Shown: positions 8,273 through 14,808 of the stretch, in pieces
Numbering within the stretch: the first letter of the stretch is position 1
How the letters are laid out: every line of letters begins with the position of its first letter
Assembly: GCA_035298965.1 (NCBI GenBank)
Contig: DATGXO010000086.1
Location: 1-36,571 of the forward strand
Source: CAJCBL01 sp035298965
GTDB taxonomy: Bacteria; Verrucomicrobiota; Verrucomicrobiia; Opitutales; Opitutaceae
Length of the DNA: 36,571 bases
Direction: 5' to 3'
Position numbers and translations under genes: made by a program
The notes under the pieces: model-generated
What the model was told of the DNA's origin: nothing
What the model saw: only the letters and a program-made list of their open reading frames with translations
Database searches by the model: none

Positions 8273-9565
8273 ATGACTCCTCCCGACAACGCCCTCCCGC
8301 TCTCGCAGGACATGCTCGCCGACCGCGGCGTGGCCATAAAGGTCATCGGCATCGGCGGCGCCGGCTCCAACGCCGTCGACCGCCTGAAGATGGACAATTT
8401 GGACCGCGTCCAGCTCGCCATCATCAACACCGACGCCGAGGCGCTCTCCGTCTCGCCCGTCGAGACCAAGCTCATGATCGGCGCCGGCATCACCCGCGGC
8501 CTCAGCGCCGGCGGCGACCCCGAGCTCGGCCGCCTCGCCGCTGAGGCCGACCGCGAGAAGATCGCTGCGCTCGCCACCCGCACCGACCTGATCTTCCTCG
8601 TCGCCGGCATGGGCGGGGGCACCGGCAGCGGCGCCGCGCCGGTCGTCGCCGAAATCTGCCGGCAGGCGGGTGCGCTCGTGATCGGGTTCGTCAACCTGCC
8701 GTTCAGCTTCGAGGGCGGCCGCCGCCTCAAGCAGGCCGAGGAAGGCCTCGCCGAACTCCGCCGCTGCTGCGACGCCGTCATCCCGCTGCCCAACGACATG
8801 CTCATGCAGGTCGGCGCCGAGGGGCAGAGCGCGCTCGACTCGTTCGCCCTTGCCGACGAATGGATCGGCCGCGGCGTGCGCAGCCTCTGGGCGATGCTGC
8901 ACCGCACCGGCCTCATCAATCTCGACTACGCCACGCTCCGCCAGGCCTTCGCGCAGAAGAGTGGCAAGACGCTCTTCGGCCTCGGCATCGGGGCGGGGGA
9001 GAATCCCGTCGCCGGCGTGATCGAGAGCCTCAAGCAGTGCCCGCTGCTCCACACGCCGGAGTTCTCCCGCAAGGCCGACCGCCTGCTCGTGAACATCGTC
9101 GGCGGCCCCGAGCTCACGCTCGCCAGCGTCAACGACATCATGGCCGCCGTGTCCGAACAATACGGACGCGACGCGCACATCTTCCTCGGCGCAGTCATCG
9201 ACGAGCAGCTCGCGGGTAAGATCGAGGTCTGCATCATCGGCACCTCCGACGTGAGCCGCACCGGCGTGCGCCGCGGCGTGGCGACCGTCGTCCCCTCGGC
9301 CGACGCCGCGAAGCTCCCGCTTCAGGAAACGCCGGTGCGCGCCAAGCCCGGTTCCGCCGCGCGTCGTCCCTCCGCCGAGCCCGCGCAGTTGCCGCTCGCC
9401 GGCGCCGCACCTGCGAAGACCCCGGTGAAGCAGGACGAATTTCTCTTTGGCGGAGCCGAGCCCGACAGCCGCGGCTGGTTCGACAACACCGACCGCAATC
9501 TCTTCGAAGGCCAGGACCTCGACGTCCCCACCTATCTCCGCAAGGGGATCAAGGTGGTGCTGTGA
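8273..9565 (+). CDS. ftsZ: FtsZ, tubulin-like GTPase of the division ring
   Basis: A protein of 430 residues that forms the cytoplasmic Z ring. The GTP site is intact: IGIGGAGSNAVD (residues 25-36), NTDAEAL (52-58), and the tubulin signature GGGTGSG (114-120), with FEGGRR and PNDML after it. The C-terminal end DLDVPTYLRKGIKVVL is the conserved peptide that binds FtsA and other partners, reached through a Pro/Ala-rich linker from about residue 340. The T7 loop, which completes the GTPase site of the neighbouring subunit, reads GLINLDYATL; the second acidic residue of the usual NxDxxD pattern (Asp212 in E. coli) is Thr221 here. The rest of the fold appears complete. It is the last gene of the dcw cluster, with no Shine-Dalgarno sequence visible. 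Confidence 0.97.
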   Translation: MTPPDNALPLSQDMLADRGVAIKVIGIGGAGSNAVDRLKMDNLDRVQLAIINTDAEALSVSPVETKLMIGAGITRGLSAGGDPELGRLAAEADREKIAALATRTDLIFLVAGMGGGTGSGAAPVVAEICRQAGALVIGFVNLPFSFEGGRRLKQAEEGLAELRRCCDAVIPLPNDMLMQVGAEGQSALDSFALADEWIGRGVRSLWAMLHRTGLINLDYATLRQAFAQKSGKTLFGLGIGAGENPVAGVIESLKQCPLLHTPEFSRKADRLLVNIVGGPELTLASVNDIMAAVSEQYGRDAHIFLGAVIDEQLAGKIEVCIIGTSDVSRTGVRRGVATVVPSADAAKLPLQETPVRAKPGSAARRPSAEPAQLPLAGAAPAKTPVKQDEFLFGGAEPDSRGWFDNTDRNLFEGQDLDVPTYLRKGIKVVL

Positions 9566-9611
9566 GACGGGCGCGCGGAATTTGCGACTCCGAGTCGCGC
9601 CGTTCCAGGTC

Positions 9612-10235
9612 ATGGGTTTTGCAGTTCCGAAGATCAGCTTTGGGTTGGTGCTGGCGCTCCTCGCCGGCTGCTCCGCCATCCCGCGCGATTACCCGGTGCA
9701 GGAGGGCGACATCTTGTTTCAACCGCTGCCGCATGGCGCGTTGGTCGATGCGATCGAGGGCGTTTCAACCTCCATCTACTCGCACTGCGGAATCGTCGAA
9801 CGGAAGAACGGCGAGTGGTACGTGCTCGAGGCGATCGGCCCGGTGCAGGAGACGCGACTGGGCGAGTGGATCCGGCGCGGGCGCGGCGACTACTTCGACG
9901 CCTACCGGTTGAAGGCCGGACTCCGGCCGCAGATTCCTTCGATCCTCGCCGCCGGGCGCACCTATCTCGGTCGGCCTTACGACATCCGCTACGAGTTCGA
10001 CGACGAGCGGATCTATTGCTCGGAGTTGATCTTCAAAGCGGTGAAGTCCGCGACCGGAGTTTCGCTCGGGAAGGTGCAGCGGCTCGGCGATCTCAACTGG
10101 CAACCGCACGAGGCGTTTATCCGCTCGATCGAGAGCTACGTGCCGACGAGTCGCGAGATGATCACTCCGCAGTCGCTCTCCGAGGCGCCCGAGTTGACGC
10201 CGGTGTTCTCGACGGTACGACGCGCAAAGAAGTGA
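9612..10235 (+). CDS. YiiX-like papain-fold lipoprotein, putative amidase/peptidase
   Basis: A protein of 207 residues that resembles the YiiX/YebB group (DUF830, a permuted NlpC/P60 relative). It starts with a lipoprotein signal: hydrophobic FGLVLALLAGC with Cys20 in a LAGC lipobox. Three segments match the expected papain-like active site in permuted order: SIYSHCGIV (His58), the acidic EAIG (Glu73) and RIYCSELIFKA (Cys136). GDILFQ near residue 32 is a common start of this fold. Members of the family act on peptides or acyl-lipid linkages, and the substrate cannot be read from sequence. It begins 46 bases after ftsZ on the same strand, so it may be co-transcribed with the cluster. It ends 22 bases from a converging glycosyltransferase gene, with no terminator visible. 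Confidence 0.8.
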   Translation: MGFAVPKISFGLVLALLAGCSAIPRDYPVQEGDILFQPLPHGALVDAIEGVSTSIYSHCGIVERKNGEWYVLEAIGPVQETRLGEWIRRGRGDYFDAYRLKAGLRPQIPSILAAGRTYLGRPYDIRYEFDDERIYCSELIFKAVKSATGVSLGKVQRLGDLNWQPHEAFIRSIESYVPTSREMITPQSLSEAPELTPVFSTVRRAKK

Positions 10236-10257
10236 ACCGCGCCGCCCGTTTTCGGAC

Positions 10258-11616
10258 TCACCCCGCGCGGTAGCCGAGGCGCCAGAGGGTTTCGATCCAG
10301 GCGCTGCGGCGGAGATAGCGGGCGAGCGGGCGGCTGCTCAGCAGCTCCTCTTGCGTGAGCGGCCGGCCGAAGGTGCGGCGGTGCAGCTGCGCGATCTCCT
10401 GCTCTCCGACCGTCGCGAGCTGAGAGCGTGTCTTCTGCGCGCCGTGCAGGCGAAACGCCGCGAGGAAGTACGGCACACGCGCGATCTTGGCTCCGGTCGC
10501 CATGAAGCGCAGGAACAGGTCCCAATCCATCGCGAAGCCGAACTCCCGGCGCAGCCCGCCGACGCGTTCCCAGACTCGCCGCCGCCAGAACAACGTCTCC
10601 TGCGGCACGATATCGTAGAGCCGGAGCACCGCGGGGTCGTGCCGGGGCAGAAACCAGCGGCCGATCTCGCGGCCGTCGCGATCGACGAGCAAGCGGTGGC
10701 CGTAGATCACGTCGATCTCCGGGTGGCGTGCGAAATATGCGGCGACATAGCGCAGCGCGCCCGGCAGATAGAAATCGTCGGCGTTGATCCACGCCATCAC
10801 GTCCCGCGGCCCGCCCGTGGTCTTCGCGAAGCCGCGTTGCAGGGCATCCGTCTGGCCGCTGTCCGGTATGCTCTCCCAGTAGTCGATCGCGGTGTGGCGG
10901 CGGCGGATGAGCTCGAGGCTGCGGTCGCTCGAACAGCCGTCCTGCACGACGTATTCGAGGTCGAGCGGCGTGGCGGCGTGCGCCTGGAGGTGTCCGGCGG
11001 CGAAACGGGAAGACGCCTCCGAACCGTCGCCCCGGGATTCAAGCACGGCATCGAGGCAGGTCTCGAGCGCCCAGCCCTGGTTGAGATTCGGCGTCACAAT
11101 CGAGACGCGGGTCAGCGAGCCCGAGCGGCTCGGGCGCTGGGGAAACTCATCCGCGCGCAGTGCCCGCGGTGGGTGCAGCGCGTGCAGCGGCATCTGGCGC
11201 GGCAGGAGTGCGATGTTCTCATACCCCGGCATCCACCGTGGCCGCCGCGCCCGTGCCACGCGCAGCCGCCGCCGCGTGCCCGGTGCCCACGCGCCGCTCG
11301 CCAGCTGGAACTCGACGGCAATTTCGAGTTCGCCCGGAGGGAATACCGCGTGGAGCTGCCAGCCGACTCGGTCGTCGGGCAATCCGGGGAACGCCGCCAG
11401 CACGTCGGGCCGCGGCGAGCCATAAGGGCCCTCGACCGACAGCCCACCCGCCACGAGCCGCACGGCGCGGAGCGCGCCGCCCTCGGCGAACGCCCAGCCG
11501 CGGCAGACGAGGCCGATCGCGTCAACCTCGGCACCGTCGGCGGGCTCATCGACATGGCACCGCACCAGCGCGGCACGCTCCGCCGCGGCCGGGCGTTGCG
11601 AAGCGATTTCTGGCAT
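10258..11616 (-). CDS. GT2 family glycosyltransferase with N-terminal beta-sandwich domain
   Basis: A protein of 452 residues. Residues from about 15 to 115 form an N-terminal module with the pattern DEPADGAEVDAIGLVCRGWA and SPRPDVLAAFPG, which I recognise from Ig-like domains that precede some surface-polysaccharide transferases; its role is unknown. Residues from about 165 hold a GT-A domain: TRVSIVTPNLNQ (nucleotide-binding strand), VVQDGCSSDRSLELI, DSGQTDALQRGF and AWINADDFYLPGALRY, where NADD is the DxD-type metal site. The later segment GGLRREFGFAMDWDLFLR matches the acceptor-side motif of GT2 enzymes. No membrane helices are evident. The frame stays open upstream to 11868, but the family N-terminus fits the ATG at 11614-11616. 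It is isolated and is transcribed away from serS. Confidence 0.8.
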   Translation of the reverse strand: MPEIASQRPAAAERAALVRCHVDEPADGAEVDAIGLVCRGWAFAEGGALRAVRLVAGGLSVEGPYGSPRPDVLAAFPGLPDDRVGWQLHAVFPPGELEIAVEFQLASGAWAPGTRRRLRVARARRPRWMPGYENIALLPRQMPLHALHPPRALRADEFPQRPSRSGSLTRVSIVTPNLNQGWALETCLDAVLESRGDGSEASSRFAAGHLQAHAATPLDLEYVVQDGCSSDRSLELIRRRHTAIDYWESIPDSGQTDALQRGFAKTTGGPRDVMAWINADDFYLPGALRYVAAYFARHPEIDVIYGHRLLVDRDGREIGRWFLPRHDPAVLRLYDIVPQETLFWRRRVWERVGGLRREFGFAMDWDLFLRFMATGAKIARVPYFLAAFRLHGAQKTRSQLATVGEQEIAQLHRRTFGRPLTQEELLSSRPLARYLRRSAWIETLWRLGYRAG

Positions 11617-11837
11617 GCTCTGAAGAGAATTCGCTGTGCCGACGCTGCCAGCGGCGCGACCACCGGCGGTTCCCGTTTCACGACTGGGGCGGCAGCCGGC
11701 CGAGCGAGTGGGGCGGATCTCTTGAGGGGGTACGTTGGGCAGTTTTCGTTCGCGCCGCTTGCCCGCGATGCGTCGCCAAGAATGCCCTTGTCCCGTGAGC
11801 AGCCGCGTCGCGATACTCCGCCTCCTTTTTTCCCGCC

Positions 11838-13109
11838 ATGCTCGACCCGAAGATCCTCCGCGATTCACCCGACCTCGTCCGCGACGCCATCCGCAAGAAG
11901 GGCAATGACTGCGACATCGAAGCCGTGCTCGCGCTCGACGCCGAGTGGCGCACTTCGTTGGCCAATGTCGAGAAGTTGCGCGCCGCGCAGAAGGCGGCGA
12001 ACAACGACATGGCGAAGCTCCCGAAGGGCTCGCCCGAATTCGTCGCCAAGGTTGCCGAGATGAAGGCCGTCTCCGCGCAGGTGAAGGAGCAGGACGCCAA
12101 GCTCAAGGAGCTCGAGGCGCAGTGGGCCAAGGCGATGCTCACCGTGCCGAACATCCCGCACAGCTCCGTGCCCGTCGGCCGCACGCCCGAGGAGAACGTC
12201 GTCGACTTCACCGCGGGCGATGTGAACGCCGTCTCGCCAGTCGCCAAACCGCACTGGGAGATTCCCGGCTTCGACAAATTGATCGACTTCGGCCGCGGTT
12301 CGAAGGTCACCGGCGCCGGTTTCCCGTTCTACGTGGGCGACGGCGCCCGGCTCGTGCGCGCGTTGCTCCAGTTCTTCCTGACAGAAGGCGCCGCCAACGG
12401 CTACACCGAGGTCGCTCCGCCAATTTTCGTGAACACCGCCAGTGCCACCGCTGTGGGTCAGCTGCCGGACAAGGAAGGCATGATGTACAAGACCGTCGAC
12501 GACGACTTCTACGCCGTGCCGACCGCGGAGACGCCGCTCACGAACTTCTTCCGCGACGAGATCGTCGAGGAGGAGTCGCTGCCGATCTACCGTTGCGCGT
12601 ACACGCCGTGTTTCCGCCGCGAGGCCGGCAGCTACGGCAAGGACGTGCGCGGGCTCAACCGCCTGCACCAGTTCGACAAGGTCGAGCTGCTCAAGTGGGT
12701 GCACCCGACCCAGTCCTACGTCGAACTCGACAAACTCCGCGACGATGCCGAGCGCATCCTCGTGAAGCTCGGCCTGCCGTACCGCCGCCTGCTCATGTGC
12801 ACCGGCGATCTCGGTTTCTCGCAGGCGAAGAAGTACGATCTCGAGGCCTGGGCCGCCGGCCAGAAGCGCTGGCTGGAGGTCTCGAGTTGCTCGAACTTCG
12901 AGTCGTTCCAGGCGCGCCGCGCGCAGATCCGTTTCCGCTCGAAAGCGACCGGCAAACCCGAGCTCGTGCACACGATCAACGGCTCCGGCCTCGCCGTGCC
13001 GCGCGTGCTCGCCGCGTTGTTGGAAAACAACCTCGAGGCGGATGGCCGCGTGCGCATCCCCGAGTGCCTGCAGCCGTGGTTCGGCAAGAGCCACCTGAGC
13101 TTCGCCTGA
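11838..13109 (+). CDS. serS: Seryl-tRNA synthetase
   Basis: A cytoplasmic class II aminoacyl-tRNA synthetase of 423 residues. Residues 1 to about 105 form the long antiparallel coiled coil that reads the tRNA-Ser variable arm (MLDPKILRDSPDLVRDAIRK at the start, then a Lys/Glu/Ala-rich hairpin). The catalytic core shows PTAETPLTN, motif 2 as PCFRREAGSYGKDVRGLNR, CTGDLGFSQAKKYDLE, VSSCSNFESFQARR for serine specificity, and motif 3 as INGSGLAVPRVLAALLENN. Length is typical. The start is preceded by a pyrimidine tract rather than a Shine-Dalgarno sequence. A strong intrinsic terminator follows 23 bases after the stop, so this is probably a single-gene unit. Confidence 0.97.
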   Translation: MLDPKILRDSPDLVRDAIRKKGNDCDIEAVLALDAEWRTSLANVEKLRAAQKAANNDMAKLPKGSPEFVAKVAEMKAVSAQVKEQDAKLKELEAQWAKAMLTVPNIPHSSVPVGRTPEENVVDFTAGDVNAVSPVAKPHWEIPGFDKLIDFGRGSKVTGAGFPFYVGDGARLVRALLQFFLTEGAANGYTEVAPPIFVNTASATAVGQLPDKEGMMYKTVDDDFYAVPTAETPLTNFFRDEIVEEESLPIYRCAYTPCFRREAGSYGKDVRGLNRLHQFDKVELLKWVHPTQSYVELDKLRDDAERILVKLGLPYRRLLMCTGDLGFSQAKKYDLEAWAAGQKRWLEVSSCSNFESFQARRAQIRFRSKATGKPELVHTINGSGLAVPRVLAALLENNLEADGRVRIPECLQPWFGKSHLSFA

Positions 13110-13132
13110 GCCCGACGCCATTTCTCTTTCGA

Positions 13133-13166
13133 CGGCCGCCTCTGCAAAGAGGCGGCCGTTTTGCTT
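13133..13166 (+). terminator. Rho-independent terminator of serS
   Basis: Perfect 11-bp inverted repeat, CGGCCGCCTCT at 13133-13143 and AGAGGCGGCCG at 13148-13158, with a GCAA tetraloop, followed on the plus strand by TTTTGCTTT. It begins 23 bases after the serS stop. There is no matching A tract on the left side, so it should act on plus-strand transcripts. Confidence 0.92.
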
Positions 13167-13499
13167 TGGTTGGGGTCGGTGACCTTCGGTGAGGGCCGCG
13201 GCAAATCCGGAACTTGCAAACTCTGCATAGAGGCCCGCCAAGGCAGCGTCGCAGTGAAGCGACAATGTGAAACCCAGCGGACGGAGATTGACCACGGATT
13301 ACGCGGATCGGCACGGATGATCATTGGACGATCCGTGTTCGCCTGTGGAATCCGGGTTTTCCGTTTCGTTTTCCTTCGGGACTCGCCCTCCGCGGTACGC
13401 CGCATCACGCCTCGCCGGCTTTGGCATTGCCTCGGTGGGTACCGTTCGACGGAGTTTCGCGACCACATCTCGCCGCCCGCCCACGACCTTCGCCGTACC
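13167..13499. other. Intergenic stretch between serS and the nucleotidyltransferase-kinase gene
   Basis: No convincing gene. The frame of the downstream gene stays open back to 13161 but shows no family similarity before the ATG at 13500. The stretch holds the degenerate repeat element listed separately at 13291-13352. The promoter of the downstream gene should lie here, but no clear -35/-10 pair was found. Confidence 0.6.
13291..13352. repeat. Degenerate dispersed-repeat element rich in CACGGAT/ATCCGTG
   Basis: The segment has ACCACGGATTACGCGGAT at 13291-13308 and CACGGAT at 13312-13318 on the left, then an opposing ATCCGTGTTCGCCTGTGG at 13331-13348. The arms are imperfect inverted copies of each other around a short centre. 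I recall ACCACGGATTACACGGAT-type elements as recurrent intergenic sequences in Verrucomicrobia and Planctomycetes; membership of that family is inference, since only one copy lies in this window. Confidence 0.45.
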
Positions 13500-14654
13500 A
13501 TGTCCAAGAAGAAAAAAGTCTTCGTCTCCGGTTGCTTCGACCTGCTGCACAGCGGTCACGTGGCGTTCATGAAGGAGGCCGCCGAGTACGGCGACCTCCA
13601 TGTGTGCATCGGTAGCGACGAGTGCGTGTTCGCGCTCAAGGCGCGCTATCCGGTGAACTCGCAGGACGAGCGCAAGTACATGATCTCGGCGCTCGGTTGC
13701 GTGAAGGAGTGCCGCATCAACACCGGCATCGGCCTGCTTGATTTCCTCAACGAGATCCGCGACATCAAGCCCGACCTCTTCGTCGTCAACCAGGACGGCG
13801 CCTCCGAGGCGAAGGAGAAACTCTGCCGCGAGCTCGGTATCGAGTATGTGGTGCTCCGCCGGCTGCCGCACGGCGGTCTGCCAGTGCGGAGCACGACGGC
13901 GTTGCGCAACGAGTGCACGATCCCGTTCCGCATCGACCTCGCGGGCGGCTGGCTCGATCAGCCGTTCGTCTCGCAGCACAACCCCGGCGCGGTGCTCACG
14001 ATCTCCATCGAGCCGACGCACGACTTCAACAACCGCAGCGGCATGGCCTCGAGCACTCGCAACAAGGCCATCGAGCTCTGGCGCACCGCGCTGCCGCAGG
14101 GAAACAAGGAGCAGATCGCGAAACTGCTTTTCGGTTACGAGAACCCGCCGGGCACCAAGGAGGTCGCCGGTTCGCAGGATTCCATCGGCATCGTCTATCC
14201 GGGGCTCAACCGGCTCGACTACCACGGCGCCTACTGGCCGACGACGATCGACTCCTGCCACGACGAGGGCGTGCTCTCCTGGCTCGAGAACCTCCTTTAT
14301 CTCGTCCCGCTCGGGCCGCGTGCGGCCGGGTACAGCGTGCTCAGTGAGACGCGCGTCGGCGCTGAGGGCGCGAAAGCGCTCGCCGACGCGACCGACGCCT
14401 GCTGGCGCGCGATCCAAGCGCGCGACGCGGCGGCGTTTGGCGCGGCGTTCCGCGGCTCGTTCGAGGCGCAGATTGCGATGTTTCCGCGCATGGTCAGCCC
14501 GGGATTGCACGAGTTGATCGACCAACACCGCGAGCGGGCGCTCGGCTGGAAACTTAGCGGTGCGGGCGGTGGCGGTTACTTGATCGTCGCGTCGGAGAAA
14601 CCGATCGAGGGCGCGTTGCGGATCAAGATCCGGCGGCAGCACTCGATTTTCTGA
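13500..14654 (+). CDS. HxGH nucleotidyltransferase fused to short GHMP-type kinase
   Basis: A protein of 384 residues. Residues 1 to about 135 are a cytidylyl/adenylyltransferase of the RfaE2/TagD type: VFVSGCFDLLHSGHVAFM with the HSGH signature at 17-20, then GLPVRSTT near the end of that domain. Residues from 141 match GHMP kinases: motif 1 IPFRIDLAGGWLD (141-153), a motif-2-like SGMASS (180-185), and motif 3 KLSGAGGGGYLIV (351-363). Only about 30 residues separate motifs 1 and 2, much less than in galactokinase or HddA relatives. By analogy to HldE and FKP, such a fusion would phosphorylate a sugar at C1 and couple it to a nucleotide, but no substrate can be read. I recall similar full-length proteins in Bacteroidetes and know of no characterised one. 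The gene stands alone, downstream of the serS terminator. Confidence 0.8.
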   Translation: MSKKKKVFVSGCFDLLHSGHVAFMKEAAEYGDLHVCIGSDECVFALKARYPVNSQDERKYMISALGCVKECRINTGIGLLDFLNEIRDIKPDLFVVNQDGASEAKEKLCRELGIEYVVLRRLPHGGLPVRSTTALRNECTIPFRIDLAGGWLDQPFVSQHNPGAVLTISIEPTHDFNNRSGMASSTRNKAIELWRTALPQGNKEQIAKLLFGYENPPGTKEVAGSQDSIGIVYPGLNRLDYHGAYWPTTIDSCHDEGVLSWLENLLYLVPLGPRAAGYSVLSETRVGAEGAKALADATDACWRAIQARDAAAFGAAFRGSFEAQIAMFPRMVSPGLHELIDQHRERALGWKLSGAGGGGYLIVASEKPIEGALRIKIRRQHSIF

Positions 14655-14687
14655 GCACGCTTCGCGCCGCGCCGAGCGGAAGAGCGG

Positions 14688-14741
14688 TAGGTCGGGGCTC
14701 ATCCCCGACGTTTCCGGAAACATCGGGCGTAGAGCCCGATC
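14688..14741. repeat. REP-like composite palindrome upstream of tilS
   Basis: Three nested dyads lie side by side: GTCGGGG/CCCCGAC (14691-14709, 5-base loop), the perfect 12-bp palindrome GTTTCCGGAAAC (14710-14721) and TCGGGC/GCCCGA (14723-14739, 5-base loop). The whole 54-base block is itself an imperfect inverted repeat, with 19 of 27 arm positions matching by eye. No T tract follows it, so it is more like an interspersed palindromic element than a terminator. Confidence 0.65.
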
Positions 14742-14808
14742 TGCGGACGGCGCGATTTGCGGCAATCGGGTTGCGGCCGGCGCGGCGGTCGCGGTGAAAT
14801 CCGCGCCG

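Noticed and set aside
11617..11868. N-terminal extension of the GT2 gene to 11868
   Set aside because: It would overlap the serS start and gives Arg-rich sequence without similarity; the ATG at 11616 directly precedes the beta-sandwich module.
13161..13499. N-terminal extension of the nucleotidyltransferase-kinase gene
   Set aside because: The frame is open but overlaps the serS terminator region and a repeat, and the known domain begins right after the ATG at 13500.
14655..14808. tRNA or small RNA gene in the tilS upstream gap
   Set aside because: The hairpins do not form a cloverleaf and there is no T-loop sequence or CCA end; they fit a REP-like element better.
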